Shown: positions 21,678 through 30,238, counted from the first letter of the stretch. The stretch is 48,377 nt of DNA from Candidatus Paceibacterota bacterium (GCA_035652395.1 DASRDX010000012.1:160778-209154), one strand, 5' to 3'. Notes: generated by a model not told the origin, from the sequence alone. Program-made: numbers and translations.

Positions 21678-22148
21678 ATGCGAAGAAAAGTTAAAAATAG
21701 AAATAAAGTTCGACCGGAAGCGACCTACGATTCAGAGAAGGTGGCTAAGTTTATTAATTACTGCATGGAAAGAGGCAAAAAAAATGCCGCTCGAAAAATT
21801 GTTTACGGCGCTTTTGAATCAATCAAGGAAAAAAATAAGACGGATAATCCTCTGGAAGTATTCGATACCGCTTTGAAAAACACCGCTCCTCAAATGGAAG
21901 TGCGATCTCGAAGAGTGGGAGGCGCTAATTATCAAGTGCCGCGAGAAGTTCGACCGGAGCGACGTCAGCAACTTTCAATGAAATGGATTATTCAGGCCGC
22001 TAAATCTAAAAAGGGTCAACCAATGCATCTTAAATTAGCCGATGAAATCATTGCCGCTTCTAAAAATGAAGGAGAAGCCGTGAAGAAGCGCGAGAATACT
22101 CATAAGATGGCGGAGGCCAACAAAGCTTTTGCTCATTTTGCCTGGTAA
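21678..22148 (+). CDS. rpsG: 30S ribosomal protein S7
   Basis: Primary assembly protein of the 30S head. 156 residues, the standard length, with the motifs INYCMERGKKNAARKIVYGA, NTAPQMEVRSRRVGGANYQVP (interrupted here for length as the central loop) and the C-terminal MAEANKAFAHFAW. All as expected for uS7. It is co-transcribed with rpsL and followed by a strong terminator about 25 bp later, so this block is separated from the EF-G gene. Confidence 0.97.
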   Translation: MRRKVKNRNKVRPEATYDSEKVAKFINYCMERGKKNAARKIVYGAFESIKEKNKTDNPLEVFDTALKNTAPQMEVRSRRVGGANYQVPREVRPERRQQLSMKWIIQAAKSKKGQPMHLKLADEIIAASKNEGEAVKKRENTHKMAEANKAFAHFAW

Positions 22149-22173
22149 TCAAAGACTAAATTTTAATTGAGAA

Positions 22174-22202
22174 AGAAAGCGGCGCCGAAGGCGCCGCTTT
22201 CT
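22174..22202 (+). terminator. terminator after rpsG
   Basis: 13-bp perfect stem (22174-22186 with 22190-22202), loop GAA, then TGTTTATT. The T-tract is broken but the stem is strong. Confidence 0.85.
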
Positions 22203-22220
22203 TGTTTATTTTAAATTTAA

Positions 22221-22229
22221 TGCTATAAG
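22221..22229 (+). promoter_or_regulatory. extended -10 promoter, predicted leaderless
   Basis: TGCTATAAG at 22221-22229, 9 nt before the ATG at 22239. Confidence 0.5.
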
Positions 22230-22238
22230 TGGGTCAGA

Positions 22239-22460
22239 ATGACTCGAAGGATCATTAAAAAGATTTGCGAAGCTGGCCCAATTGGTCTTGATGATTTAGC
22301 TCAGCGCCTTTCGGCGAATGTTCCGGAAGATCAAAAGGAGTGGAAACGCAATCAAATTAAGAAAGCAGCGTCTCGGCTTCAGAAAAAGGGAATTTTGCGG
22401 CAGGATAAACGTGAGCGGCTCTCCATCAACCCGGCCAAAATCAATCTAAATCGCGCCTAA
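22239..22460 (+). CDS. small winged-helix-like basic protein between S7 and EF-G
   Basis: 73 residues, strongly basic. The sequence has the alternation of a winged helix-turn-helix: helix TRRIIKKICEAG, helix LDDLAQRLSA, recognition-like helix NQIKKAASRLQKKG and a small wing (ILRQDKRERLSINP). It may bind DNA or RNA. It has its own extended -10 promoter with a predicted leaderless start and its own terminator overlapping the stop codon, so it is an independent unit inserted in the str region. The fold is inferred by eye; the role is unknown. Confidence 0.6.
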   Translation: MTRRIIKKICEAGPIGLDDLAQRLSANVPEDQKEWKRNQIKKAASRLQKKGILRQDKRERLSINPAKINLNRA

Positions 22461-22476
22461 AGCCGGCGCGATTTTT
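22448..22476 (+). terminator. terminator of the winged-helix-like gene
   Basis: 10-bp stem (22448-22457 with 22465-22474), 7-nt loop containing the TAA stop codon, T-tract to 22476. Confidence 0.85.
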
Positions 22477-22478
22477 AA

Positions 22479-22507
22479 TTGCCAACTTTTTAAATAAATG
22501 ATATCTT
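22479..22507 (+). promoter_or_regulatory. fusA promoter
   Basis: TTGCCA (22479-22484), 17 bp, TATCTT (22502-22507) with TGA extension. The predicted start is near 22514, where the leader hairpin begins. Confidence 0.55.
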
Positions 22508-22510
22508 TTG

Positions 22511-22535
22511 AAAACGACTCACCGAGTCGTTTTTT
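22511..22535 (+). terminator. 5'-end hairpin with U-tract in the fusA leader
   Basis: 10-bp stem AAAACGACTC/GAGTCGTTTT (22511-22520 with 22524-22533), loop ACC, T-tract to 22535. The upstream gene already has its own terminator, and the hairpin coincides with the predicted fusA transcription start. It is therefore either a second terminator or a leader element like that of nusA. Confidence 0.6.
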
Positions 22536-22552
22536 AAATCAAAAATTAAGAC

Positions 22553-24694
22553 ATGAATCGAGATTATCCTTTAGAAAGAGTCCGAAATTTCGGAATTATT
22601 GCCCACATTGATGCCGGAAAGACTACCACTTCCGAGCGTATTCTTTATTACACCGGAGAATCACACAAAATTGGAGAAGTTCATGAAGGAAACACAACCA
22701 CGGACTGGATGGAGCAAGAGCGAGAGCGTGGTATCACCATTACGGCCGCCGCCATTACTTGTTTTTGGAATCCAACCTATATGGGAAAGGATACCTCCAA
22801 CAAGATGCGTTTTAATATTATCGATACCCCAGGACACATTGACTTCACCGCCGAAGTAAAGCGATCACTTCGAGTGCTCGACGGAGCCGTGGTAGTTTTT
22901 GATGGAGTAGCTGGAGTAGAGCCACAATCAGAGACAAACTGGCGATATGCCGACGACGGAAACGTGCCTCGAATCTGTTTTATTAATAAACTTGATCGTC
23001 TAGGTGGCAGTTTTGAACGATCTTTCCAATCAATTTTGGATCGTTTGACTAAGAATGCAGTGAGAATGCAGATTCCAATCGGAGTGGAAGATAAATTTGA
23101 AGCAGTTATTGATCTTCTGAAAATGAAAGCCTACTACTTTGAAGGCAATATGGGTAATGAAATTATAGAGAAGGAAATCCCGGCCGAATATTTAGAAGAG
23201 GCCAAAAAATATCGACACGACTTAATTGAGAAAATCGTTGAACAGGATGACGCCCTAATGAGCGCATATCTCGAAGGAAAAGAACCAGCCATTGAGGATC
23301 TGAAGAAGACTCTGCGCAAGGCCACTCTTGAAGTAAAACTAGTGCCCGTTTTTACAGGATCAGCTTTGAAAAATAAAGGAGTTCAGTTGATTCTTGATGC
23401 CGTGGTTGATTATCTACCTTCACCTTTAGATATTCCACCGATTACTGGAATTGATCCAAAGACAAATGAGCCAATTATTCGACATGCTTCCGACGAAGAA
23501 CCATTTGCTGCTCTGGCCTTCAAACTCCAATCCGATCCGTTCGTCGGACAGCTGACTTTCTTCCGAGTTTATTCTGGAACGATTGAAGCCGGCTCTTATA
23601 TTTACAATTCAACGACTGGAGACAAGGAGCGATTGGGCCGAATTGTCCGACTCCAAGCCGATAAACGGGAAGAAGTGAAGAAGGTATTTGCCGGTGAGAT
23701 TGCGGCAGCTGTCGGATTAAAGAGTGCCAAGACCTCCCATACTTTCTGTGATGAAAAAAATCCGATCATTCTGGACCCAATTAAATTCGTTGAACCGGTT
23801 GTGTCGTTAAGAATAGAACCCAAAACTAAAGCAGATCAAGAAAAAATGGGCATGGCTATGAAAAAACTTTCCGATGAAGACCCCACCTTCAAAGTCAGCT
23901 CAAACACTGAAACTGGCGAAACCATTATTTCAGGAATGGGCGAGCTTCACCTGGAAATCATGATTGATCGAATGAAGCGGGAATTTGGAGTGGAAGCTAA
24001 CGTTGGTCAGCCACAAGTAGCATATCGAGAAACCATTACTGGCACGGCCGAAGAAGAACATAAATATATCAAGCAATCAGGAGGAAAAGGTCAGTACGGG
24101 CACGTTAAGATTGTCATTAAACCGATGGAGCCGCTTGATCCAGAGAAAAAAATTCCTAAAAACGTTAGTCGTTATGACGATTTTGAATTCATCAATAATA
24201 TCAAAGGAGGGGTCATTCCGAATGAATTTATTCCGGCCGTCGAAAAAGGAGTGCGTGAAGCTATGACTCGAGGCATTGTAGCTGGCTTTCCAATGGTGAA
24301 TGTTTCCTGTGATTTAATTTACGGCTCATATCATGATGTAGACTCATCAGAAATCGCTTACAAGATTGCTGCTTCTCAAGCTTTTCAGGCAGCCGCTAAA
24401 AAAGCCCGACCTGTGATTTTGGAACCAATTATGAAATTAGAAGTAGTGGTACCGGAAAAATTCATGGGCGATATCACTGGAAATCTCAACTCTAAACGTG
24501 CTCAGATTGAAGGCATGGAAGATAGATCAATGCTTCGAGTAATCAAGGCCAAGGTGCCTCTTTCGGAAATGTTCGGATATGTCACATCTTTGCGTTCAAT
24601 GACGGAAGGCCGTGGTTCAGCCAACATGGAATTTGATCATTACGAAATCGTGCCACCGCAAGTGGAAAAAAGTATAGTCGAAGCTCGTAAATAA
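22553..24694 (+). CDS. fusA: elongation factor G
   Basis: GTPase that catalyses ribosomal translocation. The 713 residues have all EF-G domains: G1 AHIDAGKTT, switch I with [10 protein letters not shown]3 DTPGHIDF, G4 NKLDRLGG, the G' insertion (about 160-260), domain II ([20 protein letters not shown]), domain III, domain IV beginning QVAYRETI with the loop [10 protein letters not shown], and the C-terminal domain V. The length matches canonical EF-G rather than LepA or TetM. The gene is monocistronic by its flanking hairpins, not coupled to S7 or EF-Tu. Confidence 0.97.
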   Translation: MNRDYPLERVRNFGIIAHIDAGKTTTSERILYYTGESHKIGEVHEGNTTTDWMEQERERGITITAAAITCFWNPTYMGKDTSNKMRFNIIDTPGHIDFTAEVKRSLRVLDGAVVVFDGVAGVEPQSETNWRYADDGNVPRICFINKLDRLGGSFERSFQSILDRLTKNAVRMQIPIGVEDKFEAVIDLLKMKAYYFEGNMGNEIIEKEIPAEYLEEAKKYRHDLIEKIVEQDDALMSAYLEGKEPAIEDLKKTLRKATLEVKLVPVFTGSALKNKGVQLILDAVVDYLPSPLDIPPITGIDPKTNEPIIRHASDEEPFAALAFKLQSDPFVGQLTFFRVYSGTIEAGSYIYNSTTGDKERLGRIVRLQADKREEVKKVFAGEIAAAVGLKSAKTSHTFCDEKNPIILDPIKFVEPVVSLRIEPKTKADQEKMGMAMKKLSDEDPTFKVSSNTETGETIISGMGELHLEIMIDRMKREFGVEANVGQPQVAYRETITGTAEEEHKYIKQSGGKGQYGHVKIVIKPMEPLDPEKKIPKNVSRYDDFEFINNIKGGVIPNEFIPAVEKGVREAMTRGIVAGFPMVNVSCDLIYGSYHDVDSSEIAYKIAASQAFQAAAKKARPVILEPIMKLEVVVPEKFMGDITGNLNSKRAQIEGMEDRSMLRVIKAKVPLSEMFGYVTSLRSMTEGRGSANMEFDHYEIVPPQVEKSIVEARK

Positions 24695-24724
24695 TTTTTA
24701 GCTCTGCAGTAAATATAAATAAAG

Positions 24725-24750
24725 GAGCGGCTGCGAAGCAGCCGCTCTTC
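24725..24750 (+). terminator. terminator after fusA
   Basis: 10-bp stem (24725-24734 with 24738-24747), loop GAA, followed by only TTCT. The extended -10 of the next gene (TGCTATGAT, 24751-24759) starts 3 bp after the hairpin. Confidence 0.7.
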
Positions 24751-24785
24751 TGCTATGATGAACCCATTAATATTAATCTTAAACT

Positions 24786-25154
24786 ATGAAAATTCTAGCT
24801 GTTGATTATATTTATCATGACGTCAGCGATCTTTCTAAAGCATTAGTCTTTTATAAAGATGTGCTGGGACTAAAATCTACTTTTGAAGGAGATAAATTCG
24901 CCGAATTTGATTTGAGTAATGTCACTTTAACTATCGGCAATTTTGCCGAAGAAAAACCAAAAGAGAAAAAGGAAGGACCATCAGTGGGCCTCGCCGTAGA
25001 CGATGTTGGCGAAGCGATTAAATATTTGAAATCAAAAGGCGTGAAGGTTCTTCAAGATTTTATCGATACTCCAGTGTGCCACATGGCCATGATTACCGAT
25101 CCTGACGGAAACCAGATAACTATTCATAAGAGAAAAGATGGGACTGTCGGTTAA
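24786..25154 (+). CDS. VOC/glyoxalase-fold protein
   Basis: 122 residues with the paired beta-alpha-beta-beta-beta units of the vicinal oxygen chelate superfamily: IYHDVSDLSKALVFYKDVLG at the start and GLAVDDVGEAIKYLKSKGVKV in the second half, ending MITDPDGNQITIHKR. The potential metal ligands His (YHD) and Glu/His near the C-terminus are plausible but incomplete, so the enzyme activity (glyoxalase, dioxygenase or resistance protein) cannot be named. Its own extended -10 promoter gives a leader of about 20 nt. It is not obviously related to the translation genes around it. Confidence 0.82.
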   Translation: MKILAVDYIYHDVSDLSKALVFYKDVLGLKSTFEGDKFAEFDLSNVTLTIGNFAEEKPKEKKEGPSVGLAVDDVGEAIKYLKSKGVKVLQDFIDTPVCHMAMITDPDGNQITIHKRKDGTVG

Positions 25155-25166
25155 ATTAAATAAAAC

Positions 25167-25198
25167 AGCCGAAGCGCACTAACTTTCGCGCTTCGGCT
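25167..25198. terminator. convergent terminator
   Basis: 11-bp stem (25167-25177 with 25188-25198), 10-nt loop. On the minus strand it is followed by GTTTTATTT and lies directly after the stop codon of the 151-aa gene. On the plus strand the T-tract is weak but the stem may also stop transcription from the VOC gene. Confidence 0.7.
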
Positions 25199-25199
25199 A

Positions 25200-25655
25200 C
25201 TATTCAGCTTGCAGAAAGGCCTCCTTCAACCTTTCAACCCGATCTTGGAGAGAGTGATCGAGTTTCGGTAAGTCATTTTCGAAAGAGATTGCCAAGCTGC
25301 TTCCTTCTTCTTCCCAGGGAAGTAAAGTAACAAACCTTACGAAGCGACGATTTGGGAAATGAGGACAGATTGCTGCAACTTTTATCCCGTCTCTTGCTTC
25401 GTAGGCAATCTTTGTGGAAGGGAAAAGTTGGCTGCCGGAGGGAGTTGAGGTTAGCTTCAGATAATCAATTCCACCATTTACTCGGCCCAGATAGAGATCA
25501 GTCTTTGAAACATCTCTCCTTTTGGGTGGCGTCCCATCCATTATTTCATCAGGATGTTGGTGGATTACCACCATCAATTGGTTGAAGTGTTTTCGGAGCT
25601 GTTCGTTGAAAATCCTTAAATTGTCGAGTTCGGCCTTCTTAAAGGTAGGATCCAT
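25200..25655 (-). CDS. hypothetical protein (151 aa)
   Basis: Soluble protein without signal or membrane segments. It starts with a charged helix (DPTFKKAELDNLRIFNEQLRK), followed by alternating strands and loops (DLYLGRVNGGIDYLKLTS, KIAYEARDGIKVAAICPHF, FVRFVTLLPWEEEG), and ends in a helix (LQDRVERLKEAFLQAE). It is a complete transcription unit: TTGACA/TAACCT promoter upstream and a terminator at the stop. I do not recognise the family. Confidence 0.65.
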   Translation of the reverse strand: MDPTFKKAELDNLRIFNEQLRKHFNQLMVVIHQHPDEIMDGTPPKRRDVSKTDLYLGRVNGGIDYLKLTSTPSGSQLFPSTKIAYEARDGIKVAAICPHFPNRRFVRFVTLLPWEEEGSSLAISFENDLPKLDHSLQDRVERLKEAFLQAE

Positions 25656-25675
25656 AGTCTTTTGTTCTGGCCCTA

Positions 25676-25703
25676 AGGTTACTTTAAGAATTTCTTATGT
25701 CAA
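25676..25703 (-). promoter_or_regulatory. promoter of the 151-aa gene
   Basis: Minus strand TTGACA (25698-25703), 16 bp, TAACCT (25676-25681). The predicted leader is about 14 nt. Confidence 0.5.
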
Positions 25704-25705
25704 AT

Positions 25706-25748
25706 GATAAAAGAGAGGGGCGGCCTTCGGCCGCCCCTCTCTTTTATC
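25706..25748. terminator. 20-bp perfect hairpin between divergent promoters
   Basis: Arms 25706-25725 and 25729-25748, loop TTC, the longest perfect stem seen in the window. The outer part is A/T, so each strand ends in a short T-containing run. It lies between the promoter of the 151-aa gene (minus) and that of tuf (plus), where it ends no gene. It may act as an insulator. The remaining spacer up to 25803 shows nothing I can assign. Confidence 0.65.
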
Positions 25749-25803
25749 CTCAATTTTTCCCCATCTTCTCCCCATTTTTAGATCGTCCGTAATCCGCTTA
25801 ACG

Positions 25804-25831
25804 TTGACTTCTCTCTTTAGTTTGTTATCAT
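25804..25831 (+). promoter_or_regulatory. tuf promoter
   Basis: TTGACT (25804-25809), 16 bp, TATCAT (25826-25831) with the TGn extension. The predicted start is near 25838, giving a 5' leader of about 230 nt before the EF-Tu ATG. Confidence 0.6.
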
Positions 25832-25851
25832 CACTCTTACACGTTTTGCTA

Positions 25852-26069
25852 AGACCCTCTTGGGTCAAACGGCCTAAACGAGGGACCACCATGTTCGCTA
25901 CGGCGAACTTGTGGAATAAGAAATCATGTTTGCAGACTCTGGAGAGATGCAGACAGGTTTAAATATTAATAATTATCATTAATTCAGGGTTTAGCATTTA
26001 GGGTCTAGGGTTTAGTTGAGAACTTTCTTTACTACACCCTTACCCCTCAATCTAATCTCTAAAAAATAT
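25852..26069 (+). other. long tuf leader with hairpins and a possible leader peptide
   Basis: The leader contains a GACCC/GGGTC hairpin near 25852-25866, then a hairpin GTTCGC/GCGAAC (about 25893-25908) flanked by CCAC and GTGG. A 23-codon frame from ATG 25891 to TAA 25960-25962 has a GAGGG about 7 nt upstream. The rest to 26069 is A/T-rich with degenerate GGGTTTAG-like iterations (about 25987-26015). Whether it is a regulatory leader cannot be decided by eye. Confidence 0.45.
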
Positions 26070-27272
26070 ATGGCAGATTTTGATCGTTCAAAGCCACACG
26101 TCAACGTTGGAACCATCGGTCACGTTGACCACGGCAAAACCACCACTACCGCCGCCATCCTTCATGTTCTGGGAAATCTCGGAAAGGACAAAGGATATTC
26201 GGCTCGAGTGGAAGGAGTAGATGGTATTGACAATGCTCCGGAAGAAAAGGCTCGAGGTATTACTATTGCTCTTCACCACTCCGAATATGAGACACCGAAT
26301 CGTCACTACGCTCACATTGACGCTCCGGGTCACGCCGACTACATCAAGAACATGATTACCGGTGCCGCTCAAATGGACGGCGCTATTCTAGTAGTAGCCG
26401 CTACTGACGGCGCTATGCCCCAGACTCGCGAGCACGTTCTTCTGGCCAAGCAAGTTGGAGTGCCAAAAATCATCGTTTACTTAAACAAGTGTGACATGGT
26501 GCCCGACAAAGACTTGATTGACCTGGTTGAGGCTGAAATTCGCGAACTTCTAACCAAGAATGATTTTGACGGAGACAATGCTCCGGTCATTCGAGGCTCA
26601 TCCACTAAAGCTCTGGAAGCCAAGAGTTTTGATGATGAGGGAGCTAAGCCAATTATTGATTTGGTTAACGCTCTAGATACTTACATCCCAACTCCAGTTC
26701 GAGAAACCGATAAGCCGTTCCTGATGCCGGTAGAAGACATCTTCTCAATTGAAGGACGAGGTACGGTAGTAACCGGAAGAATTGAACGAGGAAAGGTAAA
26801 AGTTGGTGAGGAAGTTGAAATTGTCGGTTTGAAACCTACAACTAAGACCACTATCACCGGTATCGAAATGTTCAACAAGTCTCTTTCAGAAGGTATGGCC
26901 GGAGACAACGCCGGAATTCTGCTTCGAGGTACTAAGAAAGAAGATGTACATCGAGGACAGGTTTTGGCCAAAACTGGATCTGTGACGCCTCACACTGACT
27001 TTGAATCGGAAGTTTACATTCTGAAAAAGGAAGAAGGTGGACGACACACCCCATTCTTCACTGGTTATAAACCTCAATTCTACATTCGAACTACTGACGT
27101 AACCGGAGAAGTAACTCTAAACGAAGGCGTAGAAATGGTTATGCCGGGAGACACCGTTACTTTCAAAGTCAAACTCGTTGCCCCCGTAGCTCTTGAGGAA
27201 CAACAGCGCTTTGCTATTCGCGAAGGAGGCAAGACTGTCGGCGCCGGTGTAGTTACTAAGATTACTGCTTAA
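26070..27272 (+). CDS. tuf: elongation factor Tu
   Basis: Delivers aminoacyl-tRNA to the ribosome. The correct start is ATG 26070 ([14 protein letters not shown]); the open frame before it is leader. The 400 residues show G1 GHVDHGKT, switch I RGITIA, G3 DAPGHADY, G4 NKCDMV, G5 GSSTKAL, domain II ([22 protein letters not shown]) and domain III ([17 protein letters not shown]). The G3 motif has Ala where DCPGH is usual. The G4/G5 motifs are otherwise standard. It is followed by rpsJ after 10 bp, the classical arrangement. Confidence 0.97.
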   Translation: MADFDRSKPHVNVGTIGHVDHGKTTTTAAILHVLGNLGKDKGYSARVEGVDGIDNAPEEKARGITIALHHSEYETPNRHYAHIDAPGHADYIKNMITGAAQMDGAILVVAATDGAMPQTREHVLLAKQVGVPKIIVYLNKCDMVPDKDLIDLVEAEIRELLTKNDFDGDNAPVIRGSSTKALEAKSFDDEGAKPIIDLVNALDTYIPTPVRETDKPFLMPVEDIFSIEGRGTVVTGRIERGKVKVGEEVEIVGLKPTTKTTITGIEMFNKSLSEGMAGDNAGILLRGTKKEDVHRGQVLAKTGSVTPHTDFESEVYILKKEEGGRHTPFFTGYKPQFYIRTTDVTGEVTLNEGVEMVMPGDTVTFKVKLVAPVALEEQQRFAIREGGKTVGAGVVTKITA

Positions 27273-27282
27273 TATTAGCCAT

Positions 27283-27741
27283 ATGCCTAGAACGGCTAAA
27301 CCAAAAAAAGCAGACTCAGCCGCTGCGCCAAAGAAGGTGTCTAAGAAGAGCGGCGCGACCTCAAAACGCGCCGCCAAAACCGCTTCGCCTGCGGCGAAGC
27401 CAACTGAAAAGCGGGCCACCGCTCCTACTGAAGCGACTTCCAAACTTCGTATCAGAGTGCGGGCTTACGAATCTAAAATTCTTGATCAGTCGGTCAAGCA
27501 AATCATGGATACGGCTCTTCGATATGATGCCAAAGTTCTCGGACCGATTCCGCTTCCAACGGAAATCAAAAAGTACACTGTCAACCGAGCTGCCTTCGTT
27601 TACAAAAACGCACGAGAGCAATTCGAAATGCGAGTTCATAAAAGACTTTTGGACATTGTTAATCCGGGCGCCAAAGTTATTGAAGCCCTAACCAACTTAA
27701 GTCTGCCTTCCGGAGTCAGCATTGACGTTAAGATGATTTAA
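27283..27741 (+). CDS. rpsJ: 30S ribosomal protein S10 with N-terminal basic extension
   Basis: The core uS10 starts near residue 53 (KLRIRVRAYESKILDQSVKQ) and ends with the expected SLPSGVSIDVKMI; it has about 100 residues as usual. It is preceded by about 50 extra residues rich in Lys, Ala, Ser and Pro (for example PKKADSAAAPKKVSKKSG), probably disordered. The ATG at 27283 is the only good start near tuf, and the extension has the base composition of the gene. An 8-bp palindrome (27382-27400, loop TGC) lies in the extension. S10 heads the ribosomal operon. Confidence 0.95.
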   Translation: MPRTAKPKKADSAAAPKKVSKKSGATSKRAAKTASPAAKPTEKRATAPTEATSKLRIRVRAYESKILDQSVKQIMDTALRYDAKVLGPIPLPTEIKKYTVNRAAFVYKNAREQFEMRVHKRLLDIVNPGAKVIEALTNLSLPSGVSIDVKMI

Positions 27742-27772
27742 GCTAGTATCAAAATCTGCATCTAAAACAGAT

Positions 27773-28381
27773 ATGAAATTTTTACTTGGAACAAAACAGA
27801 AAATGACGGAAGTTTTTGATGAAAACGGCACGGTTTATCCCGTAACGGTCATTAAAACTGCTCCGCTAACTGTTACTCAAGTAAAAACCAAAGAGAAAGA
27901 TGGCTACGAAGCCGTTCAAGTCGGTTTTGGCGAGAAAAAAGAAAAGAGAATGCGAAAAGCCGAAAAAGGTCATTTAAAAGATTTAGGCAACCTTCGACAT
28001 TTAAAAGAATTCCGAACGGCTGTCGGAGACTTAAATCGCGGTTCCAAAATCGAGCCGGCAGTTTTTGTCGCTGGTGATAAAGTAACCGTTTCTGCCACCT
28101 CTAAAGGCAAAGGCTTTCAGGGAGTAGTAAAGCGTCACGGCTTTCACGGCGGTCCGCGCAGTCACGGCCAGAAACATTCAGAACGAGAACCGGGTTCAAT
28201 CGGCACGGCCGGTTATCAGCGAGTCTTCAAGAATCGGCGCATGGCCGGTCGCATGGGTGGCGAGAGAGTAACGGTAAAAAATCTGGAAGTAATTAAAGTT
28301 GATCCGGAAAATAATGAATTGTTAATCAAGGGAGCTATTCCCGGCGTTCGCGGAACTCTGGTAGAAATTGTTGCCAAATAA
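27773..28381 (+). CDS. rplC: 50S ribosomal protein L3
   Basis: 202 residues, normal length. It begins KFLLGTKQKMTEVFDENG as uL3 does. It carries the loop that reaches towards the peptidyl transferase centre (GKGFQGVVKRHGFHGGPRSH, then SIGTAGYQRVFKNRRMAGRM), where the usual GACATPGRVFKGKKM is slightly changed. It starts 31 bp after S10 and its stop codon is followed at once by the rplD ATG, indicating translational coupling. Confidence 0.97.
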   Translation: MKFLLGTKQKMTEVFDENGTVYPVTVIKTAPLTVTQVKTKEKDGYEAVQVGFGEKKEKRMRKAEKGHLKDLGNLRHLKEFRTAVGDLNRGSKIEPAVFVAGDKVTVSATSKGKGFQGVVKRHGFHGGPRSHGQKHSEREPGSIGTAGYQRVFKNRRMAGRMGGERVTVKNLEVIKVDPENNELLIKGAIPGVRGTLVEIVAK

Positions 28382-28382
28382 A

Positions 28383-29027
28383 ATGGAAGCTAAAATCTAC
28401 AACCAAAAAGGCAAGGAGTCTGGCAACATTACGCTGCCGGAAAACGTTTTCGGATTGCCTTGGAATGCCGATCTGGTTCACCAGGTTGTTACTTCCATTC
28501 AAAATAATCAGCGAAACGCCTGGGCTCACACCAAAGATCGCGGCGACGTCTCCGGTGGAGGCAAGAAGCCATGGCAGCAGAAAGGCACTGGCCGAGCCCG
28601 ACACGGTTCTACTCGCTCACCGATCTGGGTTGGTGGAGGTGTCGCTCACGGACCACGCAACGACAAGAACTACAAGAAAAAGATTAATAAGAAGATGAAA
28701 GCCAAGGCTCTTTACACCGTGATTTCCAAGAAGTTAAAGGACGGCGAAGTTATTTTCTTAGAAAATTTAAATTTTGCCACTCCAAAAACTCGTGACGCCA
28801 AAGGACTTTTGACTTCTCTTAAGGTTAATCGCTCCGCTTACATCGCCATTCCAGGCAAAGATGAAAATGTAAAGAAAAGTTTTAACAACTTCAGCAATTT
28901 GATGGTGGAAGAAGTGCGAAATTTAAATGCTTTGGATATTCTCAATCACAAATTCTTAGTAATCACCAATCCGACCGAATCGGTAAAATTTATTGAAGGC
29001 AAGATGGCGGCTAAGAAGAAAGAATAA
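28383..29027 (+). CDS. rplD: 50S ribosomal protein L4
   Basis: 214 residues from ATG 28383; the frame is open five codons further upstream inside rplC, but the ATG lies directly after the rplC stop. The long tunnel-lining loop is present: RNAWAHTKDRGDVSGGGKKP, then WQQKGTGRARHGSTRSP and GGGVAHGPR. The globular C-terminal part (NLNALDILNHKFLVITN) is complete. In E. coli L4 represses its own operon; no equivalent leader is identified here. Confidence 0.96.
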   Translation: MEAKIYNQKGKESGNITLPENVFGLPWNADLVHQVVTSIQNNQRNAWAHTKDRGDVSGGGKKPWQQKGTGRARHGSTRSPIWVGGGVAHGPRNDKNYKKKINKKMKAKALYTVISKKLKDGEVIFLENLNFATPKTRDAKGLLTSLKVNRSAYIAIPGKDENVKKSFNNFSNLMVEEVRNLNALDILNHKFLVITNPTESVKFIEGKMAAKKKE

Positions 29028-29043
29028 ATATTAACTGATCATC

Positions 29044-29328
29044 ATGAGTTTGAATTTAAAAAACCAAAACGCTATCATTCGCCCTCGGGTTACCGAGAAA
29101 GGTAGTTTGGTTAATTCGGCTAATGTCTATACTTTTGAAGTAACCACCGAGGCTACCAAGAAAGATATTGCCCGTGAAGTAAATCAAGTTTACAAAGTGA
29201 AGCCGATCAAGGTGAACATCACCAAAAATCCCGGCAAACAGGTAATGCATAAAGGCATGGTCGGTCGAACTCGAGGGGTGAAGAAAGCTTATGTTTATTT
29301 AAAAGAAGGAGATAAGATCGAGTTCTAG
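29044..29328 (+). CDS. rplW: 50S ribosomal protein L23
   Basis: 94 residues. It begins with the sequence around IIRPRVTEKGS typical of uL23 and contains VYTFEVTTEATKKDIAREV and the basic loop IKVNITKNPGKQVMHKGMVG, ending YVYLKEGDKIEF. Located at the tunnel exit, where it docks trigger factor and SRP. The spacing to L4 is 16 bp and to L2 9 bp, as expected for one operon. Confidence 0.96.
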   Translation: MSLNLKNQNAIIRPRVTEKGSLVNSANVYTFEVTTEATKKDIAREVNQVYKVKPIKVNITKNPGKQVMHKGMVGRTRGVKKAYVYLKEGDKIEF

Positions 29329-29337
29329 AGACTTTTT

Positions 29338-30180
29338 ATGAAAAGTTATAAACCCACATCACCATCACGCCGACAAATGAGCCATGTCTCTTATCGTGGA
29401 GTTTTTAACGCGACCGAGCCGGAGAAATCACTGACCAAAGGATTCAAGCGTTCAGTCGGGCGAAACAATCAGGGACGCATCACTACTCGTCACAAGGGTG
29501 CCGGTCACAAGCGTCTTTTCCGAGAAATTGATTTTCGATTTGATAAAAAGGACATTCCGGCCAAGATTTCTACCATTGAATACGATCCAAACCGCTCCGG
29601 CTTCATCTCTCTTTTAATTTATGCCGATGGCGAGAAACGATACACCTTGCTGCCGAAATCTTTGAAAGTGGGTGATAGTATTCTCGTTTCCGAAAAAGCC
29701 GAATTAAAATCAGGAAATCGTCTGCCACTTCGAAATATTCCAGTCGGTACTTTTATTTACAACGTGGAAGTAAAACCGGGCTCTGGTGGAGTCCTTTCCC
29801 GTGCTGCTGGCAACTATGCTGAAGTGGTGGCGCAGGACGAAGGATATACTCAAGTGAAGTTGCCTTCCACTGAAGTGCGAAAAATCAAAGACAGCGCTTG
29901 GGCTTCCATCGGCGAAGTTTCAAATGATGAAAACCGTCTGCAGAATTTCGGTAAGGCCGGACGTTCTCGCTGGAAGGGCATTCGTCCAACTGTCCGAGGT
30001 ACGGCTATGAACCCAGTGGATCATCCATACGGAGGAGGAGAAGGCCGCCAAGGCCGTGGAACTCGCCGCGCTAAAAGTATTTATGGTAAGCCAACAGGCA
30101 AAGGCCAGAAATCTCGCCGCGCTAAGAAATACTCCAATACCATGATTGTTTCTCGAAGGAAGGTAGGGAAGAATAGATAA
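29338..30180 (+). CDS. rplB: 50S ribosomal protein L2
   Basis: 280 residues, full length. N-terminal OB and SH3-like domains (KRSVGRNNQGRITTRHKGAG, DFRFDKKDIPAKI) and the C-terminal segment near the peptidyl transferase centre, RGTAMNPVDHPYGGGEGRQG. The conserved His after Asp is kept, but the usual second His (HPHGGGEG) is Tyr. It is the last gene before a strong terminator, so the S10 operon is split here. Confidence 0.97.
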   Translation: MKSYKPTSPSRRQMSHVSYRGVFNATEPEKSLTKGFKRSVGRNNQGRITTRHKGAGHKRLFREIDFRFDKKDIPAKISTIEYDPNRSGFISLLIYADGEKRYTLLPKSLKVGDSILVSEKAELKSGNRLPLRNIPVGTFIYNVEVKPGSGGVLSRAAGNYAEVVAQDEGYTQVKLPSTEVRKIKDSAWASIGEVSNDENRLQNFGKAGRSRWKGIRPTVRGTAMNPVDHPYGGGEGRQGRGTRRAKSIYGKPTGKGQKSRRAKKYSNTMIVSRRKVGKNR

Positions 30181-30184
30181 AATT

Positions 30185-30208
30185 AAAAACCGCCGAAAGG
30201 CGGTTTTT
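30185..30208 (+). terminator. terminator after rplB, inside the ribosomal block
   Basis: 10-bp stem AAAAACCGCC/GGCGGTTTTT (30185-30194 with 30199-30208) with a GAAA tetraloop and T5. Textbook form, 4 bp after the rplB stop. Confidence 0.92.
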
Positions 30209-30223
30209 GATTCAAATAACGTA

Positions 30224-30232
30224 TGAGATAAT
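30224..30232 (+). promoter_or_regulatory. extended -10 promoter with leaderless GTG start
   Basis: TGAGATAAT at 30224-30232 and only 6 nt to the GTG at 30239. Confidence 0.5.
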
Positions 30233-30238
30233 TAAGGT

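Noticed and set aside
25695-25892. 65-codon open frame on the minus strand upstream of tuf
   Set aside because: It runs through the 20-bp hairpin and the tuf promoter, has odd composition and no start signals.
25867-25892. CCACCA before ATG 25891 as a tRNA 3' end
   Set aside because: No acceptor helix or T-loop precedes it; no tRNA structure could be drawn.
26016-26069. Upstream extension of the EF-Tu frame
   Set aside because: EF-Tu proteins start at the equivalent of 26070; the extension shows no conserved sequence.
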